Part shown: in pieces, positions 8,643 through 16,675 of the stretch
Layout of the letters: each line of letters begins with the position of its first letter
Position numbering within the stretch: the stretch's first letter is position 1
Source: Vulgatibacter incomptus_A
GTDB taxonomy: Bacteria > Myxococcota > Myxococcia > Myxococcales > Vulgatibacteraceae
Direction: 5' to 3'
NCBI GenBank assembly: GCA_040391605.1
Contig: JBEBXK010000006.1
Coordinates: 62,001-126,000 of the forward strand
Length of the DNA stretch: 64,000 nucleotides
The notes under the pieces: model-generated
Seen by the model: the letters and a program-made list of their open reading frames with translations, nothing else
Database searches by the model: none
Told to the model about the DNA's origin: nothing
Made by a program: the position numbers and the translations under genes

Positions 8643-8811
8643 CCCTACATATTTGGGGCGTGCTACGTGCCCTTGCAAGGGCCTTCGGCGCGAGACGCCG
8701 CCCACCTTCTTCGACCTTGCCGACAGGCCACGCCGAAGGGGTGGGTGGCCCAGCTCACGCCGCCGCTCGAGCTCGTTGGCGGCGACGCTCGGAGCGCTCG
8801 ATCGTCTCTGC

Positions 8812-9342
8812 TCAGAACCCCTTGCCGAACTTCGTCCGGTAGGCTCGTGAGTAGTCGACGTAGTTGCGCCAGGTTCGATCGAGGAGCTCGAGCTCGTCCG
8901 GGCGGAGCGGCCGGACCACCTTGGCGGGGGAGCCCATGATCATCGATCCGGCGGGCGCGACGAAGCCCGGCGTCACCAGGGCTCCGGCGGAGATCAGGCA
9001 GCGGTCGCCGATGGTTGCGTCGTCCATGATGGTGGCCCGCATGCCGATCAGTACCTCGTCGCCGATGGTGCAGCCGTGGAGCATCGCGGCGTGACCGACG
9101 CTGACCCGATCGCCGAGGCGCAGGGCGAAGCGATCCTTGAGCACGTGGAGACAGGAGAGATCCTGCACGTTGGAGTCGGCGCCGATGTCGATGGAGTGGA
9201 CGTCGCCCCGCACAACCACGCCCGGCCAGATGGAGGAGCGGGGGCCCAGGCGCACCTTGCCCAGGACGAGGGCCGTCTCGTCGACGTAGCAGCTCTCGTC
9301 GATCGAAGGCAGGGCGTCGGTGAAGGGGCAGGGTCGGATCAT
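8812..9342 (-). CDS. Gamma-carbonic anhydrase-like / YrdA-type hexapeptide-repeat protein
   Basis: 176 residues from the ATG at 9342; the longer frame to 9786 overlaps the porin-like gene and is noise. It shows left-handed beta-helix hexapeptide repeats: ALVLGKVRLGPRSSIWPGVVVRGD, then IGADSNVQDLSCLHV, then VSVGHAAMLHGCTIGDEVLIGMRATIMDDATIGD. The histidines in CLHV, VGHAAMLHG correspond to the zinc ligands of gamma-class enzymes. The family includes real carbonic anhydrases and many proteins without proven activity. The C-terminal helix (LRPDELELLDRTWRNYVDYSRAYR) is typical. Confidence 0.9.
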   Translation of the reverse strand: MIRPCPFTDALPSIDESCYVDETALVLGKVRLGPRSSIWPGVVVRGDVHSIDIGADSNVQDLSCLHVLKDRFALRLGDRVSVGHAAMLHGCTIGDEVLIGMRATIMDDATIGDRCLISAGALVTPGFVAPAGSMIMGSPAKVVRPLRPDELELLDRTWRNYVDYSRAYRTKFGKGF

Positions 9343-9490
9343 CTGGGCCTCTCGTCTGGTGCGCGGATCCCCGACGGAGCGTCGGTGTTCATGGAGAGGG
9401 CTTCGGTCGATCGGGCCCGCCTCGTGAAGGGGTGAGCGATTCCCTGGGTCGCTTCCCGGCGCCAGGGCACGCCAGCGGTCGCATCCGATC

Positions 9491-11020
9491 TCAGAGCAGA
9501 TCGTATTGGACCGCGGCCTCGAATTGGACCCCGGAGAAGGCGGGGAAGTCGCGGCAGACGCCGCCGACACATTTGATCCCACCACGCTGGGAGCCGACCA
9601 CCGCCTTGAGGCGGAGCCAGTCTGTGGGGAAGAGGCCGATGATCCCCGCGAAGAAGAGCTGCTGCGTGTTCTCGTTCTGGGTGTCGTAGCCGATCTCGGC
9701 GGTGAGGGAGCCGAGGTGGGCCTGCTCGATGCCGAGCATGGTCGAGCCCCTGACGTAGTCGCGGCTGTCGAGGGTGCGCGACTCATGGGCCAGGACGATG
9801 TGGAGGGCGTAGGGGCCTCCCACCGACTGGACCCAATCGGTCTCGGCGTGCCGCATGCTCTTGGTGGCGATCAGGGCGTCTTCCTTGATCTCCTCCCGGT
9901 AGCCTGCGCTGGCGTACCAGCGGGATCGTCCGCCGCCGTAGGTGAGCTCGAAGCCGCCGTAGCCATGCCAGACGTTGGTGTAGACGGCCTTGGGATCGAT
10001 CTGCCGCAGCAGACCGCTGGTGTAGAGCACCAGGCTGCCGTCGAGGAAGGAGCGGGAGACCTTGCCTCGGAGACCGCGGACGTTCTCGTTGTCCGAGACC
10101 TCCTGATCGATCCGTTCGAGGGTGGGGGGCTGGTTGTAGGTGATGGGGGTGGGGAGCACGGGGTTGGTGCTGCCGATCACCCGGAACTGCTCGAGCCAGA
10201 GGCCCTCCACCAGGAGGGAGACGAGCTGCAGATCCATGTCCGCCGAGGCGTAGACGGCGGTGCCGCTCTCGTCGACGGTGATGATCCGGTACTGCTCCAT
10301 GGCCCCTTCGACGTAGAGCGAGAGCCAGTCGGTCATCGGCAGATCGAGGTAGGCGCCTCCTGCCAGCGTATGCTCGCCGTCGATCCCCTCGAGGGTAGGG
10401 GTGCGCTGCTGCAGATACAGACCGTGGAAGGAGAGATCGGCGCGGCCCAAATGCAGGGTGGTGCTGGCCCCGGCCAGGGTGTCGTTGGGGTTCTCCACGA
10501 ATTTCTGGGTCGGGCCGTCGAGGTTGGCGACGTTGGTGATGCCGGCGAAGGCCTTGGCCGAGAGGATCTCGCCCTGCCAGCCGGCGACGCCCCCCCGCAT
10601 CGACTGCTCCGCGCCGAGCTCGTCCACCTTGCGCAGGGAGAGGATCAGCCCCCGGCCGAGCTGCATGTAGCTATCACCGAGGGTAAAAGAGGCGTCACCC
10701 ATCTGATGGGCGAGGGTGATGCGCTTGAGGCGGAAATCGTTGGCGTAGGCCGAGGACTGCCCTGGCGGGAGGCCTGCGGCGTCGGGGAAGCCGCTGAAGA
10801 CGACGGAGTCGACCTGCAGGCTGAGGGAGGTGTCCTCCATCTGGCCATCGAGGTAGAGCTTGTTGATCCCGACGCCGTAATCGTCGTCGGTGTCGACGCC
10901 GTTCTTGTTGTCGCCGCGCTGCTCCACCACCGTCGTATTCAGCAGCCGGAGACTTTGGGCCGGCGCGACGCGAGGGAGGAAGAGGAGGGGGAGGAGGGCG
11001 AGGGCCGCCGCATGCCTCAT
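9491..11020 (-). CDS. Predicted outer-membrane beta-barrel protein, last gene of the thioredoxin/lipoprotein cluster
   Basis: 509 residues from the ATG at 11020, whose ATGA overlaps the stop of the TlpA-like gene. The signal peptide is MRHAAALALLPLLFLPRVAPAQ. The rest is beta-strand rich with alternating patterns and many aromatics (DDYGVGINKLYLDGQMED, then FTLGDSYMQLGRGLILSLRK, then DLSFHGLYLQQR, ending AAVQYDLL), as in outer-membrane barrels. It looks like a porin-like family often found with TlpA-type proteins, but I cannot name a characterised homologue. The long frame continuing to 11365 is an artefact. I infer it works with the exported thioredoxins upstream. Confidence 0.7.
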   Translation of the reverse strand: MRHAAALALLPLLFLPRVAPAQSLRLLNTTVVEQRGDNKNGVDTDDDYGVGINKLYLDGQMEDTSLSLQVDSVVFSGFPDAAGLPPGQSSAYANDFRLKRITLAHQMGDASFTLGDSYMQLGRGLILSLRKVDELGAEQSMRGGVAGWQGEILSAKAFAGITNVANLDGPTQKFVENPNDTLAGASTTLHLGRADLSFHGLYLQQRTPTLEGIDGEHTLAGGAYLDLPMTDWLSLYVEGAMEQYRIITVDESGTAVYASADMDLQLVSLLVEGLWLEQFRVIGSTNPVLPTPITYNQPPTLERIDQEVSDNENVRGLRGKVSRSFLDGSLVLYTSGLLRQIDPKAVYTNVWHGYGGFELTYGGGRSRWYASAGYREEIKEDALIATKSMRHAETDWVQSVGGPYALHIVLAHESRTLDSRDYVRGSTMLGIEQAHLGSLTAEIGYDTQNENTQQLFFAGIIGLFPTDWLRLKAVVGSQRGGIKCVGGVCRDFPAFSGVQFEAAVQYDLL

Positions 11021-11553
11021 GGGGTGGCGACTGGCGTGGGCCGATTGGAGAGGAGGCCCAGGACCTCGGCCTCGAGGGCCTTCTCGGCCCCGCTGGTGAA
11101 GCCCGTATGCTGAGAGACCCGTCTGCCCTCGTGGTCGATCACCTGAAGGAAGGGGAGGGCATGCCTGGGGTTGAACCTGCCCAGGACCTTGCTGTCGGTG
11201 TCCAGGGGGATGGGCATGGTGAACTTGCGGTCGGCGACGAAGCGGCGGACCTCGGCGACAGTCTTGGGATCGTCGATGTTCACCGCCAGCACGGCCAGGC
11301 CGCTGTCGCCGTGGCGCTCGAGGAGAGATTGCAGCACCGGGAGCTCCTGCTTGCAGGGCGCGCACCAGGTGGCCCAGAAGCTGAGGAGCACCACCTTGCC
11401 CTGGTAGTCGGAGAGCTTGACCCGCTTGCCATCCAGGGTGCGGAGGCTGAAGTCGGGGGCCTGGGGCCGCGCGTCCTGGGCGAGGGCGGGGAGGGCCAGG
11501 AAGCTGACGATGGCCAGGGGCAGCGCCCGGCGGAGGATCGATCGGAGGCTCAT
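11017..11553 (-). CDS. Exported TlpA/ResA-like thioredoxin
   Basis: 178 residues from the ATG at 11553, overlapping the stop of the upstream gene by ATGA; a GTG at 11559 is the alternative. Signal peptide: LPLAIVSFLALPALAQ. The thioredoxin core has DFSLRTLDGKRVKLSDYQGK, then VVLLSFWATWCAPCKQELPVL with active site WCAPC, then LAVLAVNIDDPKTVAEVRRF and a cis-Pro strand (NPRHALPFLQVID). TlpA-like proteins reduce disulfides outside the cytoplasm. The predicted partner is the adjacent barrel protein or the Cys-containing lipoproteins in this cluster. Confidence 0.9.
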   Translation of the reverse strand: MSLRSILRRALPLAIVSFLALPALAQDARPQAPDFSLRTLDGKRVKLSDYQGKVVLLSFWATWCAPCKQELPVLQSLLERHGDSGLAVLAVNIDDPKTVAEVRRFVADRKFTMPIPLDTDSKVLGRFNPRHALPFLQVIDHEGRRVSQHTGFTSGAEKALEAEVLGLLSNRPTPVATP

Positions 11554-12116
11554 AGACACAGCTTACTCTTGATGGTGGCGCGGATCACCTGCTCGTCGAA
11601 GCCCTCCAGCTTCAGCAGGATCTTCATGGTGTCGACGTCCACGAGCATGTTCATCGGGGGCGTTCGATTGTAATAGGCGCCGAGTAGGAACTCCTTGTCC
11701 AGGACCAGGCGGTAGGGGAGCTTGTAGCGCTCCTTCCAGTCGGCGACCTGTTGAAGGGTCGCGGGTTTGAAGTTGGGGTCCTCGAACATCGCCGCCAGGA
11801 TGGTGAGGCCCTCGCCGCCGAACTCCTTGTGGAGCTCCGCCAGCTTCGGCTGCTCCTCGATACAGGGGCCGCACCAGCCGGCGGTGGAGGTGATCAGCAG
11901 GAGGCGGCTCCCCTCGTCGGCGAAGACGTCGCCGAGGGAGTAAGTCCCGCCTTCCGGCGCCTCGAAGCTGAGGTCCGCGATGACCTTACCCACGTCCTTG
12001 CCGATGGGGCCGGCGGGGTAGGCGCCGCGGTCGCCAGGCTCGCAGCTGTCGGGATCGGCGGTGCCGCAGCCCCAGGCCAGCGCTGCCACGGCAAGCACGT
12101 AGAAGATGCGATTCAA
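11550..12116 (-). CDS. TlpA-like thioredoxin lipoprotein (TTG start)
   Basis: 188 residues from a TTG at 12116 preceded by AAGGAGTG; there is no in-frame ATG nearby, and the frame extending to 12257 overlaps the upstream lipoprotein. The N-terminus (NRIFYVLAVAALAWGC) ends in a lipobox at Cys16. The thioredoxin fold is visible: FEAPEGGTYSLGDVF, then LLLITSTAGWCGPCIEEQPKL with WCGPC, then LTILAAMFEDPNFKPATLQQV and NRTPPMNMLVDVDTMKIL (cis-Pro region). It ends in KSKLCL. It is the second of three thioredoxin-fold members in the cluster and is tightly packed on both sides. Confidence 0.85.
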   Translation of the reverse strand: MNRIFYVLAVAALAWGCGTADPDSCEPGDRGAYPAGPIGKDVGKVIADLSFEAPEGGTYSLGDVFADEGSRLLLITSTAGWCGPCIEEQPKLAELHKEFGGEGLTILAAMFEDPNFKPATLQQVADWKERYKLPYRLVLDKEFLLGAYYNRTPPMNMLVDVDTMKILLKLEGFDEQVIRATIKSKLCL

Positions 12117-12120
12117 CGAT

Positions 12121-13191
12121 TCACTCCTTGAGGCGGTAGGCGAGCCAGGTGAAGCAGGGGAGCCCCGATCCCGGCTCGGAGATGATGTGGGCGCCGTCGC
12201 CGGAGACCCGCCCCTCTCCGAACTTCGCCCAGCTCGCCTCGGGAACCTGGGTCCCATCCAGGAGCTGGCAGTCCAGCCCGCCGAGGACGAAGAGCTCCAC
12301 CGCGGCGTCGGCGGGGTAGCCGTCGGCGTTGGGGATCTTCAGCTCGAAGCCGGGGGCGTCGATCTGGCCCTCGGGGAAGAGGACGTAGAGGCCGTCGAAG
12401 GAGGGGGCCTCTCCGCAGAGTCCCACGGCGTCGGTGGGGATCCGCCTGCCGCCGAAGCCGGCGTAGCCGACATCCCCGCCGCTGAAGAAGAGCGAGGGGG
12501 TCACCTGCATCGCCAGGCCGTCGTCGAAGACGACCTCACGCGGCGCCTTCACGTCGCCCTTCGGTGGGAGCGAGAGGGCGGGTCGCGCGGTGGGCAGGAC
12601 GCTGGGCTCGCGGAGCCGCACCCCGGGGCCCGCCATGGGGTCGATCGAGCAATAGACGGTGCCGCGGTTGGTGCTCGGGTCGAGCACCCTCATCGCCACC
12701 TTGTCGAGACAGCGGACCTTCTCCGGGATCTCGACGGTGTAGACGCCGTCGAAATCCGAGCGGGCCGGGCTCAGGCAGATGAACTGTCCGGTGGCGGTGT
12801 GGACGCAGAGCTGCGCGAAGGCGCCGCTGATCGCGTCGCCGCCCGGCGCCACGATCCAACCCCGCGCGCCGGCGAAGAAGCCGTGCTCGGGGCCGCAGGA
12901 GGCAGGTCGCTCGAGATCGGGGAGCGGATCGTCCAGAGAGGCTGGCGCCACATAGGCCCAGCCGGAGTCGATCTCATCAGCGGGGACGCCGCCGAAGCCG
13001 AGGTCCTCGCCACCGTCTCCACCGCTGCCACCGTCGGCTCCCCCCATGCCGCCCGAGCCACCGATGCCAGGCGCGGCGCCGCTGCCACCGGAACCGGCGC
13101 CGCCCTCACCACCCCCGGGACCCGAGGGATCGGAGGCGCAGCCGGCGGCGGCGATCAAACAGAGCGAGGCAAGGAGAGAGAGGGCGCGCAT
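12121..13191 (-). CDS. Gly-rich lipoprotein of unknown function in thioredoxin cluster
   Basis: 356 residues from the ATG at 13191; its start shares one base with the upstream stop. The lipobox is at LIAAAGC (Cys18), then a Gly/Ser-rich tether (residues ~22-65). The globular part has several cysteines (PASCGPEHGFF, QLCVHT, FICLSPARSDFDGVYTVEIPE, VRCLDKV, VYCSIDP, VGLCGEAP, LDCQLL, LPCFTW), which could form disulfides. The SDFDGVYTVEIP segment is reminiscent of a carboxypeptidase-regulatory-like beta fold, but this is weak. I infer a disulfide-bearing surface or periplasmic protein handled by the neighbouring thioredoxins. Confidence 0.65.
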   Translation of the reverse strand: MRALSLLASLCLIAAAGCASDPSGPGGGEGGAGSGGSGAAPGIGGSGGMGGADGGSGGDGGEDLGFGGVPADEIDSGWAYVAPASLDDPLPDLERPASCGPEHGFFAGARGWIVAPGGDAISGAFAQLCVHTATGQFICLSPARSDFDGVYTVEIPEKVRCLDKVAMRVLDPSTNRGTVYCSIDPMAGPGVRLREPSVLPTARPALSLPPKGDVKAPREVVFDDGLAMQVTPSLFFSGGDVGYAGFGGRRIPTDAVGLCGEAPSFDGLYVLFPEGQIDAPGFELKIPNADGYPADAAVELFVLGGLDCQLLDGTQVPEASWAKFGEGRVSGDGAHIISEPGSGLPCFTWLAYRLKE

Positions 13192-14147
13192 CAGTTCTTG
13201 ATCGGCTTGGTCGGGTCGGACCAATCCCACTCCGGGTTCTTGGCGATCGACTCCACGGGGAGCCGGTATTGCGTCCGGTTGCCATCCGCGATGATCTTCA
13301 TATCCCGCGTCCGGATCACGAAGGAGGTGGGGAAGAAGCCCTGGAAGATACCCGAGCGGATCAGGAAACCGGGCTCGGGCGTGGTGTCGAGGTCGCCGAT
13401 GGCGATCGAAGGGACCGACTTCGTGATCTCGGCGAGGTGCCGGTAGGCGAAGTCGGAGTCGGCGGGGACGCCATGCGACTTGGTCTCGAGCTCCGCGATG
13501 ACGATCTTCATACCGTCGGCTTCCAACGAGTCGACCATCGTCTCGAGCTCCCGAGCCCATTGGGTGCAGGGCTGACACCATCCGGCGCTGAGCACGAAGA
13601 GGATGGTCTGGGTGTCCTCCCACTCCCGATCGCAGTAGACGTCTTCCATTCGGAGCTGGAAGCCCGCGCCGTCCCGCTGGCTCGCGAGCCAGCTGAAGTT
13701 GGGCATCACCCTGTCGAAGTTGATGTCCGCCGCGAAGCGAGGATAGTCGCAGCTCGTGCGGGAGGGGAGCTTGGCCTCGAGGCCCCGCTCCAGCGAGGCG
13801 ACCTGGAAGGTCACGGGGCCGCCCTTATGGACCGAGACCAGCCCGCTCTCGTCGACAGTGGCGATCTCCTCGTCGTCGCTGAGGAAGACGAAGTCGGAGG
13901 TCCGCTCCAGCTCGCGGATGTCGCCGTCCTGATCGCCGAAGACCCGGAGCTGCACGGTGTTGCCCACCTTGAAGTCGCCGTCGGCCCGGACGATGAGGGC
14001 GGTAGGCTCGTAAGGGATCACGATGGGATCTTCGGGCTTTCCGGGCTTGGAGCCGGACGGACCTGCGGGATCGGATTCTCCTCCACAGCCGAAGGCCAGG
14101 AGCGCCGCCGCCAGAACGGCGGTCTTCAGTACGAAGCGGGTCATCAT
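13191..14147 (-). CDS. Thioredoxin-domain lipoprotein with Ig-like N-terminal region
   Basis: 318 residues from the ATG at 14147; the next codon is also ATG, and GGAGG at 4-7 bp fits the second slightly better. Lipobox AFGC near residue 21. Residues ~40-125 look like a bacterial Ig-like (BIG2-type) domain (ALIVRADGDFKVGNTVQLRV, then DEEIATVDESGLVSVHKGG, then VTFQVASL). Residues ~165-300 form a thioredoxin domain with ILFVLSAGWCQPCTQWARELE (active site WCQPC) and FFPTSFVIRTRDMKII. This is the third CxxC member of the cluster, and fusing an Ig-like domain to thioredoxin in a lipoprotein is uncommon. Confidence 0.75.
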   Translation of the reverse strand: MMTRFVLKTAVLAAALLAFGCGGESDPAGPSGSKPGKPEDPIVIPYEPTALIVRADGDFKVGNTVQLRVFGDQDGDIRELERTSDFVFLSDDEEIATVDESGLVSVHKGGPVTFQVASLERGLEAKLPSRTSCDYPRFAADINFDRVMPNFSWLASQRDGAGFQLRMEDVYCDREWEDTQTILFVLSAGWCQPCTQWARELETMVDSLEADGMKIVIAELETKSHGVPADSDFAYRHLAEITKSVPSIAIGDLDTTPEPGFLIRSGIFQGFFPTSFVIRTRDMKIIADGNRTQYRLPVESIAKNPEWDWSDPTKPIKN

Positions 14148-14223
14148 GATTCCTCCAACTTCACGGTACGAGAGACATTCTACAACGCCACTGACACCAT
14201 TCAAGGCCAAGCGATGAGCACGG

Positions 14224-15246
14224 CTACCTGGCTACGCAGAACCACTGCTCACCCGATTGGGTGCAGACGTCGACATCGCGACACGTGCCCCAGGCCATAT
14301 TTGGATCACAGGCTTCGCCCCGATCGACCTTGGGAGGGTTGGTGGTCTTGGCGAAGACGAGCTCGGTGGGGATGCCGTTCTCCCCGATGAGTTGCAGGCC
14401 AACCTTCCCTACAGCTGGGGCGCGATCGCCGAGTGAGAACGACGCCACCGCATCGAAGTTCCCTCCCTGCTGGGTCACACTCAGCCAGTTGACGGCCTCG
14501 AGAGGCATCTGTTCCGAGAAGATGCGCACGTCGTCTCCATCGAAGAGCTCCATCTTGATCTCAATGATGGGGCTGTCCGGATTCTGGCCGGTGGCTCGCC
14601 AGCCAGTAAATTTGGTGGATCGATTCGCGAAGGCCTCGAGGGAGCTGAGGGTCGGGGCGGTGACGTCGATCGGGCTGGCGGTGAGGGTGAAGTTCTTCTG
14701 GGTCTCGGTGAGGCTGTCGACGACGATGAAGAGGTCTTCGCCCTTCTCCACATACTCCGTGAATGACGGGTTCTTCGATCCGTCGCCGATCTTGCAGAAG
14801 AGCTCGGTGAACCCGTCGTTGCAGTCCGTGAGAGCGTAGACCACGGCGACGAAGTCGCCCTCGACGGCGAAGCTATGGTAGCCGCTCACCGCTGCCCGGA
14901 AGTGGACCACCGCGTCGTAGCCGTAGGACTCCGGCTCCGTACAGAGGCCGATCCAACCGTCTTCCCTGTCCAGGGTATCGCTCACCGAGGCGGTCCCCGA
15001 GGCGAGGCCGGCGAGCTCGATGATCCGCGAGTCGCCACAGCGGACCTCCTTCGGGGACTCCTCCTCGCCACCTTTGCCACCACCACCCGTGCCACCCGTA
15101 CCGCCGTCGCCGCCCCCCCCGCTGCCGCCGGACGGCAGGGCTCCGCCGGAGCCTCCGCTTCCGCCTCCCGGATCCGATGTGCCGCTGTCGCATCCAGCGA
15201 AGGCAAAGGCGAGTGCCAGGGCCACGATCAGGAGAGGGCGCCGCAT
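14224..15246 (-). CDS. Gly-rich lipoprotein of unknown function, first gene of the cluster
   Basis: 340 residues from the ATG at 15246. Lipobox AFAGC (Cys19), then about 45 residues of Gly/Ser tether, then a beta-rich domain with paired cysteines (VRCGDS, GLCTEPES, LTDCNDG, LFCKIG). Its middle (YHSFAVEGDFVAVVYALTDC, then FIVVDSLTETQKNFTLTAS) resembles pre-peptidase-type beta-sandwich domains. The C-terminus carries CDPNMAWGTC, DVCTQSGEQWFCVAR, a Cys-rich micro-domain. The 77-bp gap to the next gene and shared strand suggest one operon with the five genes downstream. Function unknown. Confidence 0.6.
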   Translation of the reverse strand: MRRPLLIVALALAFAFAGCDSGTSDPGGGSGGSGGALPSGGSGGGGDGGTGGTGGGGKGGEEESPKEVRCGDSRIIELAGLASGTASVSDTLDREDGWIGLCTEPESYGYDAVVHFRAAVSGYHSFAVEGDFVAVVYALTDCNDGFTELFCKIGDGSKNPSFTEYVEKGEDLFIVVDSLTETQKNFTLTASPIDVTAPTLSSLEAFANRSTKFTGWRATGQNPDSPIIEIKMELFDGDDVRIFSEQMPLEAVNWLSVTQQGGNFDAVASFSLGDRAPAVGKVGLQLIGENGIPTELVFAKTTNPPKVDRGEACDPNMAWGTCRDVDVCTQSGEQWFCVAR

Positions 15247-15515
15247 GTTTTCACCGTGTCCGAAAAATGGGGAAGAGAAAGCCTAGCCGAACAGGGAAAG
15301 GATGGGTAGGCCCCCCTCGAACTTTTCCGAACTCCGAGCCGGCGACCGGGGTCTTGCGTTCGGGAGACAGCCGGGGTACCAGTCGCGGCGCTTGTGCCAC
15401 CCAACGCCTCGATGGCGGCCGCAGCCTCGCTTCGGCCGTAGGGCGTCCCCTTCGCGTGGCGTGCTCTCTCGGCGACAGCCCCCGCGCTCGAAGCCAGTCG
15501 CCGGGAGAAGCCAAG

Positions 15516-16484
15516 ATGAACGTCAGGGAGTTCTGCCGAAAGCATTTTCGCCACTTCAACGCCGCCTCGTTGGTGGATGCGGCCGAGGGCTATCGCCGCC
15601 ACGTGGAGGGCGGCGGGAAGATGATGATCACCCTGGGCGGCGCCATGAGCACCGCCGAGCTCGGGATCTCGCTGGCCGAGATGATCCGCCAGGACAAGGT
15701 GCACGCCATCACCTGCACCGGCGCCAACCTGGAGGAGGACATCTTCAACCTGGTGGCCCACGACTTCTACGAGCGGGTGCCCCACTACCGCGACCTCACC
15801 CCTCAGGACGAGCAGGCGCTCCTCGAGCGGCATATGAACCGGGTCACCGACACCTGCATCCCCGAGATGGAGGCCATGCGGCGGATCGAGTCGGTGGTGC
15901 TGGAGGAGTGGATGGCGGCGGACGCCGCCGGCGAGCGCTACTTCCCCCATGAGTTCATGTACCGCGTGCTGCGCAGCGGCAAGCTCGCCGGCAGCTACCA
16001 GATCGACCCAAAGAACAGCTGGGTCCTGGCGGCGGCGGAGAAGAACCTGCCGATCTGGGTGCCGGGTTGGGAGGACTCCACCCTGGGTAATATGTTCACC
16101 AGCCACGTGATCACCGGAGAGGTGAAGAACGTCCACACTGTGCGCACGGGCATCGAGTACATGCGGACCCTGGCCGATTGGTACGAGAAGACGGCGCCCA
16201 AGTCGTCGGTGGGCTTCTTCCAGGTGGCGGGCGGGATCTCCGGCGACTTCCCGATCTGCGTGGTGCCCATGCTGCATCAGGATCTGCAGCGGACCGACGT
16301 GCCCCTCTGGGGCTACTTCTGCCAGATCAGCGACTCGACCACGAGCTATGGCTCCTACTCCGGCGCCATCCCCAACGAGAAGATCACCTGGGGCAAGCTC
16401 GGCGTGGAGACGCCGAAGTTCGTCATCGAGAGCGACGCCTCCATCGTGGCGCCGCTGGTCTTTGCGTACGTGCTGGATCAGTAG
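15516..16484 (+). CDS. Deoxyhypusine synthase-like protein
   Basis: 322 residues from the ATG at 15516 (GGGAGA 8-9 bp upstream); the frame continuing to 15177 is noise. Family signatures: ITLGGAMSTAELGISLAEMI and ITCTGANLEEDIFNLVAHDFY at the N-terminal NAD-binding part, VAGGISGDFPICVVPMLHQDL, and the C-terminal SGAIPNEKITWGKLG with the WGK lysine that forms the enzyme-substrate imine in deoxyhypusine synthases, then SDASIVAPLVFAYVL. Bacteria lack eIF5A, so bacterial members may act on free polyamines (for example, homospermidine-type chemistry) or unknown substrates. It is divergent from the thioredoxin/lipoprotein cluster and convergent with hpd. Confidence 0.85.
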   Translation: MNVREFCRKHFRHFNAASLVDAAEGYRRHVEGGGKMMITLGGAMSTAELGISLAEMIRQDKVHAITCTGANLEEDIFNLVAHDFYERVPHYRDLTPQDEQALLERHMNRVTDTCIPEMEAMRRIESVVLEEWMAADAAGERYFPHEFMYRVLRSGKLAGSYQIDPKNSWVLAAAEKNLPIWVPGWEDSTLGNMFTSHVITGEVKNVHTVRTGIEYMRTLADWYEKTAPKSSVGFFQVAGGISGDFPICVVPMLHQDLQRTDVPLWGYFCQISDSTTSYGSYSGAIPNEKITWGKLGVETPKFVIESDASIVAPLVFAYVLDQ

Positions 16485-16494
16485 GCCCGCGGCT

Positions 16495-16532
16495 CGGCGC
16501 GAGGGCCGTCGCAGATCTTCGCCCTCGCGCCG
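16495..16532. terminator. Strong stem-loop after the deoxyhypusine-synthase-like gene
   Basis: CGGCGCGAGGGC at 16495-16506 pairs perfectly with GCCCTCGCGCCG at 16521-16532 around a 14-base loop, starting 11 bases after the stop at 16484. There is no clear U-tract. Confidence 0.65.
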
Positions 16533-16629
16533 GATCAGCTGCTCGTCTCTCTCTCGATGAGCCGAAGAGAGCAGCGAGCAGGGCTCCTCCGGCAGCCTGC
16601 GCCGCCGGGCGGTTCCCTCGGCGCGTGGC

Positions 16630-16649
16630 GCTCTCCCGATGGGGAGAGC
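16630..16649. terminator. Stem-loop downstream of hpd
   Basis: GCTCTCCC at 16630-16637 pairs with GGGAGAGC at 16642-16649 around a 4-base loop, 26 bases past the hpd stop on the minus strand. The U-tract is missing, so the terminator role is inferred from position. Confidence 0.5.
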
Positions 16650-16675
16650 CACTGCCGAAGGCCGGGGCGAGGCCC

